Shown here piece after piece: positions 20,519 to 28,900 of a stretch of DNA of 64,000 nucleotides. How positions within the stretch are numbered: the stretch's first letter is position 1; each line of letters starts with the position of its first letter. Under the pieces are notes generated by a model, which was not told the DNA's origin, made no database searches, and worked only from the letters and a program-made list of their open reading frames with translations. Source of the stretch: Paenalicyclobacillus ferrooxydans (GTDB taxonomy: Bacteria; Bacillota; Bacilli; Alicyclobacillales; Alicyclobacillaceae); NCBI RefSeq assembly GCF_001399675.1, contig NZ_LJCO01000008.1, forward strand, positions 62,001 through 126,000, in the 5' to 3' direction. The position numbers were made by a program, and so were the translations under genes.

Positions 20519-20899
20519 TTGCATAGCTCATGGGTGATTGTTCTTGTTGTAGTTGTATTGTTTGTCCTCTGGAGATGGTGGTCCGGACGTGGTATTAACA
20601 AGCTGAACAGCGGGGCGCTTGAAGCTCGAATTAAAGAGAAACCAAACTCTATCGAGTTAGTGGATGTACGCGAGCCATCCGAGTACAAAGGCGGGCATAT
20701 CGCCTTTGCGAAGAACATTCCGCTTGGTCAGATTGACAGAAAGCTTGATACGCTGCCGAAAGACAAGGACATCGTCTTTGTTTGTCAGAGTGGTGCACGC
20801 AGTATGATGGCTGCCCGGAAAGCAAAAAAAGCGGGATTACAGGCTATCTACAACCTCTCCGGCGGTATGTCTGCTTGGCGAGGACCAGTGAAACGGTAA
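20519..20899 (+). CDS. Membrane-anchored rhodanese-like sulfurtransferase
   Basis: About 126 residues. One N-terminal transmembrane segment (SSWVIVLVVVVLFVLWRWW) is followed by a single rhodanese domain: SIELVDVREPSEYKGGHIAFAKNIPLG, the active-site loop VFVCQSGARSMMAA with the persulfide-forming Cys, and NLSGGMSAWRGPV. I place the start at TTG 20519, 9 bp after GGGAGG; ATG 20498 is in frame but lacks a site. It is cargo of the yhbH element, behind a CsoR/CstR-type operator, and it is followed by a strong terminator. Confidence 0.87.
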   Translation: MHSSWVIVLVVVVLFVLWRWWSGRGINKLNSGALEARIKEKPNSIELVDVREPSEYKGGHIAFAKNIPLGQIDRKLDTLPKDKDIVFVCQSGARSMMAARKAKKAGLQAIYNLSGGMSAWRGPVKR

Positions 20900-20956
20900 C
20901 ACCATCAGCAATCCATCTCGGTCGCTGCTTCACCTGATGACAGAATCGTATATCAA

Positions 20957-21010
20957 ACCGGGTCAGGATCCACGAGTTGTTTTGGATCCTGGCCCGGTTT
21001 TTGTTTTTGC
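20957..21010 (+). terminator. Terminator after the rhodanese gene
   Basis: CCGGGTCAGGATCCA and TGGATCCTGGCCCGG form a long stem closed by CGAGTTGTTT and followed by TTTTTGTTTTT. It separates the rhodanese gene from the recombinase unit of the element. Confidence 0.85.
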
Positions 21011-21060
21011 CCATGAGACAACCCGTAACTTGCATAGGGTTTTAGTAAGGAGGGGGGATT

Positions 21061-21327
21061 ATGGGGGAAAGTTCGCAGAAGTATCTACCTAATGCGCGAT
21101 ATGAAGGAAGGACAATTCGCCAATCCAGGGACGGGCAGAAGGTTCAAATTGGCGATGCCCGCGTGGTGTACCCGGAGTCTCCGCACGTATCAGCTTGGTT
21201 TCAGAGCGAGATCGAAAGCTGGATTCTAGAAGAATTCCACGAGGAAGTGAAGGTAGACCCGTTACCGACTCTTGACAGCAAGTCCGCATCCACTCGGTTA
21301 TCCAGCAACAACCATCAGAGGGGGTAA
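21061..21327 (+). CDS. 88-residue protein next to the recombinase, possible directionality factor
   Basis: A small soluble, charged protein behind an excellent ribosome site (AAGGAGGGGGG). It shows no recognisable family motif. Residues 1-55 look folded (YEGRTIRQSRDGQKVQIGDARVV, then SAWFQSEIESWILEEFHEEV as an amphipathic helix); the tail is Ser-rich. Its stop is 4 bp before the TTG start of the recombinase, so the two are translated together. Recombination directionality factors of serine integrases are small, diverse and often adjacent, so this is the best candidate in the element. That role is inference. Confidence 0.6.
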   Translation: MGESSQKYLPNARYEGRTIRQSRDGQKVQIGDARVVYPESPHVSAWFQSEIESWILEEFHEEVKVDPLPTLDSKSASTRLSSNNHQRG

Positions 21328-21331
21328 GGCT

Positions 21332-22897
21332 TTGCAACGTTGCGCGGTGTATGCGCGGGTAAGTACCGACATGCAGGGAGAGAGCCTCGAGAATCAGGTG
21401 GACTATGCGCTCGAGTACATTCGGCGGCTTGGTTTGGACTATCAGATTGAAGAGTCTTGTATTTACACGGATTTTGACCAAAGCGGGTACTACACTCGAT
21501 TCCTCCAAAGACCAGCTATTGAACGTGCCCTCCACGATGCGAGGGAGCGTCGTTATGACGTAATTGTATTTAAGGAAATCAGCCGAATTAGTCGCGATCA
21601 AGCCGAACACATCGAAATTGTCAGTCGGTTTACTCAGTACGGTGTTCGGATGATAGCCATCAATGATAACCTCGACAGCAGCCGGCCAGAGACCCTTGAC
21701 CTGCTAGGAATCCACTCCGTGATGGCAGAGCTCGAAAGCAAACGCATCTCGTCTCGCGTATCTTCAGGGAAGAAGTCGTTAGCTCGAAGGGGTCAATGGA
21801 CAGGGGAAGCACCGATTGGATATGTGGTCAACAAAGAGACAAAATCGCTTGAAGAGGACATGACGAAGAGCGAGATTCCTCGACTGATTTTCAGACTGTA
21901 TACAGAGGAGGGGTACGGCACGCTTCGCATCGCAGCGTATTTAAACGAGCGCGCGTTGTTCACAAAGAACGGGAAGCCGTGGTCGCGAGTGACTGTGCAT
22001 CGTGTACTGTGCAATCCCGCTTACCGGGGAGATCTCGTTTACGGCCGTACTCGTAATCAATTGAAGCGAAAATTTGACGAATCAGGGTACACAAAGTCAC
22101 ATGGACGTGAAAAAATTCCGCAACAAGACTGGATTGTCGTAAGTGGAGCTCACCCCGCCCTGATTGATGATAAAACTTTCCAGAAGGCTCAGTCTATTCT
22201 CGCGGGCAGGAGTCACAACAATCCCAGAAGATCGCGACATCCACTGACGGGAATTCTCACGTGCGGCCGTTGTGGCGCGGGGCTCATCTGCCAGATGCAG
22301 CGTCATGACACAAAAGAATATCGTTACTATTCCTGCAGCCGGAAGTTCCGGTTCGGCAAGAACGCCTGCACTCAGCCCAACGTGAATGCAGATGAAATCG
22401 AAGCGTTACTCAGTCAGTGGCTGTTTCGCCAATTGAGTCAACTGAGCGCGCAGCGTTTTTCTGTTCAACAAAAAAAGTTATCAAACAAGAGCAGTACCAA
22501 GCGTATCGCCGAACTTGAGCGTGCCCTTGAAAGGGCGCAAACCGGCCTGACTCGCCTGCTGATGGATACGAGTCTATCGGAGGATACGGTCGAGCGCCTG
22601 AAGCTAAACTACGTGAAACTCATTGAATCCCTCGAAGAACAGATACAAGCGGTGAAGACACAGATGACGAGATCAGTAGTTAAAGCTCCGTCCATGGTAT
22701 CTGGGGACGATTACCTGAATCAAATGAAGTGGCAGACTGTACATCGCGATCGTGACCGATTTCGTCAGGTGGTTCACGGGCTTGTTCAGAGTGTCACCGT
22801 TGATGGAATGAAAGTGAAGGAGATTGCACTTCGGTATGACTTTCATCCGCCTCCGTCTGACCCCATTGGTTATGAAAGTCACGGGCGTCTCAAGTAA
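21332..22897 (+). CDS. Large serine recombinase of the yhbH element
   Basis: About 521 residues. The catalytic domain starts RCAVYARVSTDMQGESLENQ with the nucleophile Ser in ARVSTD, followed by DYQIEE...YTDFDQSGYYTRFLQRPAIERALHDAR and VIVFKEISRISRD. The recombinase domain contains APIGYVVN and ILAGRSHNNPRRSRHPLTGILTCGRCG; the zinc ribbon is CGRCGAGLICQ...YYSCSRK...ACTQP; a coiled coil (RIAELERALERAQTGLTRLL) is near the C terminus. TTG 21332 is preferred (GGGGGTAAGG upstream) although ATG 21272 is in frame. The stop is 28 bp from the right crossover, as is usual for serine integrases and attP. Confidence 0.93.
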   Translation: MQRCAVYARVSTDMQGESLENQVDYALEYIRRLGLDYQIEESCIYTDFDQSGYYTRFLQRPAIERALHDARERRYDVIVFKEISRISRDQAEHIEIVSRFTQYGVRMIAINDNLDSSRPETLDLLGIHSVMAELESKRISSRVSSGKKSLARRGQWTGEAPIGYVVNKETKSLEEDMTKSEIPRLIFRLYTEEGYGTLRIAAYLNERALFTKNGKPWSRVTVHRVLCNPAYRGDLVYGRTRNQLKRKFDESGYTKSHGREKIPQQDWIVVSGAHPALIDDKTFQKAQSILAGRSHNNPRRSRHPLTGILTCGRCGAGLICQMQRHDTKEYRYYSCSRKFRFGKNACTQPNVNADEIEALLSQWLFRQLSQLSAQRFSVQQKKLSNKSSTKRIAELERALERAQTGLTRLLMDTSLSEDTVERLKLNYVKLIESLEEQIQAVKTQMTRSVVKAPSMVSGDDYLNQMKWQTVHRDRDRFRQVVHGLVQSVTVDGMKVKEIALRYDFHPPPSDPIGYESHGRLK

Positions 22898-22901
22898 CCC
22901 G

Positions 22902-22949
22902 TACTCCATCATGCAACATCCGCATCAATGGGGCTGTTTGAAAAGTACT
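22902..22949. other. attR of the yhbH element
   Basis: Right junction with crossover TC at 22925-22926. The left half (CATGCAACATCCGCA) belongs to the element, the right half (AATGGGGCTGTTTGAA) resumes yhbH at Met-Gly-Leu-Phe-Glu. Confidence 0.85.
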
Positions 22950-23428
22950 GTGCCCGCACCTTTTTCTTCTGGATGACACGGTTCTTGAAGACGAAGTACG
23001 AGACCGTTCAAATTCGTTACATTGCTCATCACACGGAGGCAAAAGAGGTCAGTGAGGATCACTTCTTCAATCGGGGAGAAAGCGGCGGAACGATTTGCTC
23101 ATCTGCATACGAAAAAGCACTGCAGATCATCGAACGCGATTACCCGCCGGATTATTACAACCTGTATCCGATTCACTTTTCGGACGGTGATAACTTGACC
23201 TCAGACAACGAGAAGTGCGTTCGCTACGTGAAGCAGCTTTGCGACATATCGCAGATGTTCGGGTATGCCGAAGTGAACCAGTATAATCGCAGTTCCACCT
23301 TGATGAGTGCGTACGGAAAACTGCGCCACCCAGATTTCCGGACAGCCGTCATTCGTGACAAGTCAGGGGTTTACGAGGCGTTGCGGCAGTTCTTCTCCGC
23401 CAAGCAGAGCGGGGTGAAACCAGCATGA
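22927..23428 (+). pseudogene. yhbH: yhbH C-terminal part
   Basis: This frame resumes YhbH directly after the crossover: [38 protein letters not shown], then [28 protein letters not shown] and [15 protein letters not shown], all highly conserved in DUF444 proteins. Residual MIDAS residues (Thr and Asp of the VWA fold) lie in this half. It lacks its own ribosome site, so it should be silent until fused to 19725-20386. The stop TGA 23426-23428 overlaps the spoVR ATG (ATGA), so translation of spoVR would be coupled to full yhbH. Confidence 0.93.
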
Positions 23429-23643
23429 ACCTGCTTGAAATGGAAGAGCTCGAGAACAGTATAGAGAAGATGATGGAGATTGCTACAGGGTTTGGCCTGG
23501 ACTACTATCCAATGCGCTTCGAGGTCTGCCCTGCAGACATCATCTACACGTTCGGGGCATACGGAATGCCCACTCGTTACAGTCACTGGAGCTTCGGTAA
23601 AGCAAAACAACATAAAAATGAAAAAACTATACGTTCCAGATGA
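23425..23643 (+). pseudogene. spoVR: spoVR N-terminal part, interrupted by the 36 kb element
   Basis: The first 60 codons of SpoVR (spore cortex formation protein): [55 protein letters not shown]. The gene overlaps the yhbH stop by 4 bp. After GKA the frame runs into the element and stops at 23643, overlapping the recombinase gene on the other strand. Joining at the shared TAAAGC (23598-23603 with 59892-59897) gives SFGKAFHRMKMEYDFG and a 500-residue protein; SpoVR is normally about 470, and the excess is a low-complexity insert in the other half. Confidence 0.93.
23573..23626. other. attL of the spoVR element
   Basis: Left junction with shared core TAAAGC at 23598-23603. Left of it is spoVR (CACTGGAGCTTCGG); right of it is element sequence beginning AAAACAACATAAAAATG, part of the attP dyad. 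The likely crossover dinucleotide is AA at 23599-23600, the centre of the dyad. Confidence 0.85.
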
Positions 23644-25051
23644 TCTCGGCCTCAGTACCTTTGGGGTGCAGGATGATCTTTTTTATCGCCGCTCTAAGCA
23701 CGGTTTGGCGTTCTTCCAACTCAAGAACGTCCCAAGCAGTTGATATGAGGTTCAACGAATCGAAAACTTCTCCGCTTTTGTCCACACGGTAGTCAGAGTC
23801 CTCAACTTCTTCTAGCCGAATCGTGAGGGCTTTTTTTGTCTCCTCAAGCGGTTGAATTCGGTCTTTAAGTTGTCTCGGATCAAGGACTCCTTCTTCAAAT
23901 GCCGTGTACCAACGATCAAGTTTCTTTTCAACCTCGTTAAGATCAAACTTGATTTCGTCTATTAAGCTGTCACTCTCACTAGAGGACTCTTGCATGGTGT
24001 TGAGCTGCGATTGAACAACGGATGGATCGAGTGCGGCTTGCTTTAGCAGAGATACCACATAGTCATCCAACTTGACCTCATTGAAATACCCGAGATTGCA
24101 TTTTGGTTGCCCTTTGCGCTCTTTAGGTCTAACGTGCTGTCGCTTGCAACAGTAGAGAGGGTAGACATATTCCTTTTCATGTTTACTTTTACGAATGATA
24201 TGGATAATTGACCCACCACATAGCCCGCAAACCATCAGTCCGCTTAACAGATATGTACCAGCCGGAGCTTTGCCATCCCTCCGGCTCTCCATTTCCCCTT
24301 GAACTTGTTCCCACACTTCTTTACTCACAATGGCCTCATGACGCCCTTTGACGAGCTTTCCTGCGTTGTTCATATATCCCATGTAGAGCGGGCGGCGGAG
24401 GAATTCGCGAATGCGTGCATGATCAATCGTTCTGTCAGTCGTCCTATCTGCAAGCCACTCCGCGATCCAGTTATAAGACCGCCCTTGGAGATAAAAGTCG
24501 AACACATCTCGCACAAGTGACGCTTGTTGAGGGTGTATTTGCAATTCCTGTCGTTCTTTGTCCCACCGATAGCCAAAAGGAATGCGACCTCCATACCACA
24601 TGCCTTTACTTGTTCTAACTCGTCTCCCCATGGTTGTTCGTTCAACGATAGTGTCCCTCTCCAATTGAGCAAAAACAGCGAGAATACCGATCATGGCTTG
24701 CCCAAGCGGGGTGCCAGTGTCAAATGGCTCTGAGGCAGATTTGAATATGACTTTGTTAGCCATGAACACATCTGAAAGCATATTGATTATATCTTGTTGT
24801 TTACGGCCCAACCTGTCGAGCTTATACACGATGACGGCATCTATTTTTTTTTGCTTGATGTGCTGGATCATCCGTTGCAACTGGGGGCGATCCGTGTTAG
24901 TTCCGCTGTATCCGTCGTCCGTGTAGAGCCTGTAGTCTGTCCATCCTTGAGAGGCACAGTAGGCTTTGAGACGTTCCTGTTGGTTTTCAATCGAAAACCC
25001 TTGTTGAGCTTGCTCATCTGTGGATACTCGGCAGTAAAGTGCAACAGTCAT
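23627..25051 (-). CDS. Large serine recombinase of the spoVR element
   Basis: A 474-residue large serine recombinase. [24 protein letters not shown] holds the nucleophile Ser; [35 protein letters not shown] and [12 protein letters not shown] complete the catalytic domain. The recombinase domain starts [10 protein letters not shown]; the zinc ribbon is CGLCGGS...YPLYCCKRQ...CNLGYFNE; an acidic coiled coil ([17 protein letters not shown]) follows. It differs clearly from the recombinase of the yhbH element (different spacing, shorter C terminus), so the two elements are independent. Its 3' end is 24 bp from the left core. Confidence 0.95.
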   Translation of the reverse strand: MTVALYCRVSTDEQAQQGFSIENQQERLKAYCASQGWTDYRLYTDDGYSGTNTDRPQLQRMIQHIKQKKIDAVIVYKLDRLGRKQQDIINMLSDVFMANKVIFKSASEPFDTGTPLGQAMIGILAVFAQLERDTIVERTTMGRRVRTSKGMWYGGRIPFGYRWDKERQELQIHPQQASLVRDVFDFYLQGRSYNWIAEWLADRTTDRTIDHARIREFLRRPLYMGYMNNAGKLVKGRHEAIVSKEVWEQVQGEMESRRDGKAPAGTYLLSGLMVCGLCGGSIIHIIRKSKHEKEYVYPLYCCKRQHVRPKERKGQPKCNLGYFNEVKLDDYVVSLLKQAALDPSVVQSQLNTMQESSSESDSLIDEIKFDLNEVEKKLDRWYTAFEEGVLDPRQLKDRIQPLEETKKALTIRLEEVEDSDYRVDKSGEVFDSLNLISTAWDVLELEERQTVLRAAIKKIILHPKGTEAEIIWNV

Positions 25052-25285
25052 TAGTGATTAACACCCCGAATCGCCATTGGATGAAAAAATCATATCAAAT
25101 TGTATGAGAGACGCAAGGGCAAATACTATCCTCGCCCCGCTGGCTTCCTATCAAAAGTCCCCTTTGAACGGAATCTATGACCAACGAAAACATTTTTTGA
25201 GATTCTAGCGCAAATAGTGTCGCTTTTTGAGAGCAAACGGGTACACTTACGTGCTTCGAAATTCAAAGTTCAGAGGGATGAGAAA

Positions 25286-25474
25286 ATGAAAGAGGTTTTG
25301 ACGCCGGAAGAGGTAGCACGGTTGCTGACTAAGGAATATTTAACCCCGCAAGAGATAGCAAGCCTAATGAGGCTTAACGTCAAAACCATCTACGCGCTGC
25401 TGGATAACGGAGAACTGCAAGGGAAGAAATGGGGCAACCAGTGGCGTGTTCACCGCAGCCAGTTGGAGGCGTAA
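25286..25474 (+). CDS. Small helix-turn-helix protein, excisionase-like
   Basis: A 62-residue DNA-binding protein of the excisionase/MerR-like HTH_17 type: LTPQEIASLMRLNVKTIYALLDNGELQGKKWGNQWRVHRSQLEA. It appears to hold two similar short N-terminal helices (LTPEEVARLL and LTPQEIASLM). ATG 25286 follows AGAGGGATGAGAA; GTG 25217 is in frame upstream. It lies 235 bp from the divergent recombinase gene. Proteins of this fold serve as recombination directionality factors for some elements or as repressors, so a role in excision control is plausible but not shown. Confidence 0.75.
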   Translation: MKEVLTPEEVARLLTKEYLTPQEIASLMRLNVKTIYALLDNGELQGKKWGNQWRVHRSQLEA

Positions 25475-25668
25475 AAAAACCTGAATAAAATATTTTTCGA
25501 CAATATTCGACATGAAATAGGTTGTACGCCGAGAGGTTTTACAGCCCCAACTAGATGCCAGAAATACGCTGCATATAGCGTCAAAGTGACTCAATAGCGA
25601 GAAATGAACACTGCATTTATGATAAATAGTGTCACGGTTCGACAACTAAAAAGAAGGAGTGAACGACA
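25475..25668. promoter_or_regulatory. Intergenic region with TTCGACAATATTCGACAT and AAATAGTGTCAC
   Basis: TTTCGACAATATTCGACAT has a direct repeat of TTCGACA at 25496-25512. AAATAGTGTCAC at 25625 matches AAATAGTGTCGC at 25213 upstream of the first HTH gene. These may be operators; no promoter is confidently placed. Confidence 0.4.
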
Positions 25669-25818
25669 ATGAATGAGTGGCTCAAAATTGAGGAAGCGGC
25701 GGAGATTTTACGTGTTAATCCAACCACATTAAGGATTTGGGCGCGAGAAGGAAAGATTCCAGCCAAGAAATATGGACGCTGCTGGCGCATCCATCGCAGT
25801 GTCGTCGAGGCGGCCTAA
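25669..25818 (+). CDS. Second small excisionase-like HTH protein
   Basis: A 49-residue protein, MNEWLKIEEAAEILRVNPTTLRIWAREGKIPAKKYGRCWRIHRSVVEAA, the same HTH_17 fold as the preceding gene (ending WRIHRS/WRVHRS in both). AAGAAGGAG lies 7 bp upstream of the ATG. Both genes have AAATAGTGTC(G/A)C in their upstream region (25213 and 25625), suggesting shared control. A duplicated pair of excisionase-like proteins beside the recombinase is a good place to look for the directionality factor. Confidence 0.75.
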   Translation: MNEWLKIEEAAEILRVNPTTLRIWAREGKIPAKKYGRCWRIHRSVVEAA

Positions 25819-25944
25819 AAAAAGCAAAAGACCAGCGTGTCACCGCTGGCCTTCGCCAAAACCGTCTCTGAACCTTTAGCTCCGTACTACAACCAACAGC
25901 GCAACCGCACAGCAATGCGGTTTGCAACTATCGGAGGGATAACC

Positions 25945-28900
25945 GTGACCGCAGATCACGATAATCATCCTCATATCCAGTTTACACCGGATGTGAGTGG
26001 CAACGCAAGCGGCTCTAGGCCGACATCGTTGGAATTCTTCTCAAAACACGGATTTCGACTCTTGCCTGTGAATTCTATGAAAAATGGTCTTTGCACTTGT
26101 GGGCGTGGCCCTGATTGCCCTGAAAAATCGCGTGGAAAGCATCCACGTATCCTAGCATGGCAGGACAACGCCACAACTGACCTCATTCAACTTGCAAAGT
26201 GGAAAAAGCAATGGCCGGACACGAACTGGGCATTAGCGTGCGGGCCAGAATCAAAGGTTTGGGTACTGGACATCGACAACCACAAGAACGGATACGAGTC
26301 GTTGGCGCGACTCGAAGAAAAGGTTGGCACTCTGCGTGGGAACACTGTCATGGTCAAAACGGGCGGCGGTGGACTACATATCTACTTTGCTTGGCCTACC
26401 GATGGCTCTCTCATCACGAACAAAGTTGATTTGAAAGAGTACGAAGGAATTGACGTTCGCGGTGATGGCGGATATGTCGTCGTTCCTCCGGCGTTGCACC
26501 GTTCAGGAAATCGCTATAAGTGGCTGGAAGGACTTGACCCGGACAGCATTACACTGGCACAGGCTCCACAAGCCTTGATTGAACTTATAAAGACATCTGA
26601 GGAATACGTGCGTTCGGGGAAACCGAAAGACACAAGACCTTGGGACAACGTTCCTGATGAAGTGATACGCGAAAAAGCCCCGGCTTTATGTGCGCGGATT
26701 GAGTATTTCACTTCTGAGGCGGGTGCAAACGATGTCAGCTACGAAGATTGGGTAGCACTCGCATCGTGGGCACATGCCATGACGGATGAAGACTCTGTTT
26801 TCCATGATTGGAGTTCAGTTGATAAAGACCGTTACAGCAAGCGTGATACGGGTCGGAAGTGGAAAGACACAAATGATATGGCTCCGCGTAGTTGCCACAG
26901 GGCGCAAGCTGATCATCCATTGGAACAGTGCGAGAATTGTCCTCTGTTTGAATTGGACAAGAACCCGTCGTATCACGTCCGAGTTGCGTATAATCGGGAA
27001 CTCAGTAAACCCGGCCCATTCGGGGCACCGCCGCCGAACCTAGAACTACTTGAACAACGTCGCAAAGCACATCAGAAGGAGCGTGAGGCTTACATGGAGG
27101 CACTACAGGTAGTAAACGAGGTAGCGGCGGCTGGCATGGAGGCCACCGCACCGAAGATTGATGTGACGGAGGACAACGAAGGCGAGTACAGTTCCACAAA
27201 GGAAGCTGGACAAGCCCACGAGGAACCGGGAGCGGGGCAGGGACGGGCGAAGTTCAAGGTGTACGACAATCTCGAACCGTACCTTGAGCAGTCCCTTGCA
27301 TTGGCGGAGCAACTCAAGAACGGAGACGATCCGTTCAACCTTATGCCAGAAGTTGCGAGGGTGTTGGCAGCTATCAAAAGACTGGCTCCGACACGTTACA
27401 ATGCAGAACACACTCGTATAATGTCAGCCGAGTGTGATGGCCGCCCAAAAGGACAGAAAGCAAGATACACAACCAAGACAATTGATCAAGCGGTTAAATC
27501 AGCGACAGAAAATGAAGTAAATCACCTTATGAGTCATCGGGGTACTGTCGGTGATTATTGGCCGGATGCACCAGTAGCGCATCATCATCTACCTATTGCC
27601 GAGGGTTTTGGCTGTTCTGATGATGGTGTCAGTAAGGTCGTTATGGTAGGGAACGGTGTTGCACAGGAAGAGGTGAGTGGTCAACCTGTTTACGTCGCCG
27701 CGCCTCGTTTGAATATCAGCACTGGTGAAACGCAAATGGTGATTATGCACAGAACTCGTTACGCAGGTTGGCAGGAAATTACTGAGTTGCCTAGCGTGGC
27801 TACTAACCCGTACTCCGTGAGAAAGCTGGCGGACAAATCTCTGTCAGTTTTGAACGCTCCACACATGGCAGAGTACATCAATAAGTGCAACGATCTTGTG
27901 GTCAACACGTTCGGCGAAGCCCCCGGCCTCCAGACGGAGCGGCTTGGGTTGCATTTGACGACAGATGACGAGGACTCGGATGAGAAAGACAACGTCACGT
28001 TTGTCTGGCTGGACAAAAGTGTGGGAGCGAAGAAGATAACGCCTGCACCACAGTCAGGTACGCGAAGTTTCATGAGTAACTATCGCCCTAAGGGTAGTGC
28101 TGACGTTGAGATGAATGGAGTCTTTGGGGTATTGAGGAACTTCCCCAAAACGGCTTTTGCCTTTGGGGTTATGGCGTCAGCATTTTTGGTGCGTGCTGCA
28201 CGCGAATCTAAAGCTATTGAGTTTTATGGTTTCTGTGCTGAGATTGTTTCGGCAAAGACAACAATCGGTAAAAGCAAAACCCTTGAATTCGCCATTGCTC
28301 CGTGGGCAAATCCGGATGTGATAAGGCCGTTAGATGGAACATCGTTTGGAGTGGGAGAGGTCTTGCACGCAATGTCTGATCTTCCTGTGGGATTTGTAGA
28401 AGGGCAGCAGCTAAATGACAATACCAAGGGAACTGCCGATGCTCAACGCATCCTGCACGCCTTGGGTGATGGTGGAACTCGTTTGCTAGGAGCAAAAACG
28501 GGGGGTATTCGGAATTCAAATCAATTGCACACCACGGTCATGATGGCGAACAACGCATCGGTCTTGCCAGATTCAGCGGATGATGGCCCCCGTGCAAGGC
28601 TTTTGCCCGTTAATCCCCTCATCCCGCCGGGTGATGAATTTATTGCGCAACAGGTGGACTCTTTCGCGGAGTTGTTTGCGGGAAATCACGGTCATGGTGG
28701 CAGGGCATTGGTCGAAGGTTTTCTGGCGGATTGTGATGGTAATTGGAAGAAGTTCAAGGACAAAGTAAATGCTGATCTGAAAGCTGAAATCGCTCAGATT
28801 AAAGTCCCTCAACTTTCCGGTGATCTTGCTCGACGTGTAAGCCGCCGTCGAAAACTTGTTGGGCTTGCACGTTTGGGTTTTAAGTACCTAATTCACTACG

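Larger units (their letters stand above)
20385..22926. mobile_element. 2.54 kb serine-recombinase intervening element in yhbH
   Basis: The element fills the gap between the two yhbH halves. The only bases shared by both junctions in register are TC, the kind of 2-bp crossover used by serine recombinases. It carries a rhodanese, an 88-residue protein and a large serine recombinase, all in the direction of yhbH. Joining the element ends gives a 48-bp attP whose arms match as inverted repeats at 16 of 23 positions around TC (22902-22924 against 20387-20409). Removal restores yhbH exactly. There is no transposase, no target duplication and no replication gene, so it should rely on its recombinase plus perhaps a directionality factor. 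Confidence 0.9.

Noticed and set aside
20385-22926. Insertion sequence or IS607-type transposon in yhbH
   Set aside because: No transposase of a known IS, no terminal inverted repeats of IS type, no target duplication; the recombinase is a large serine type with a zinc ribbon and coiled coil.
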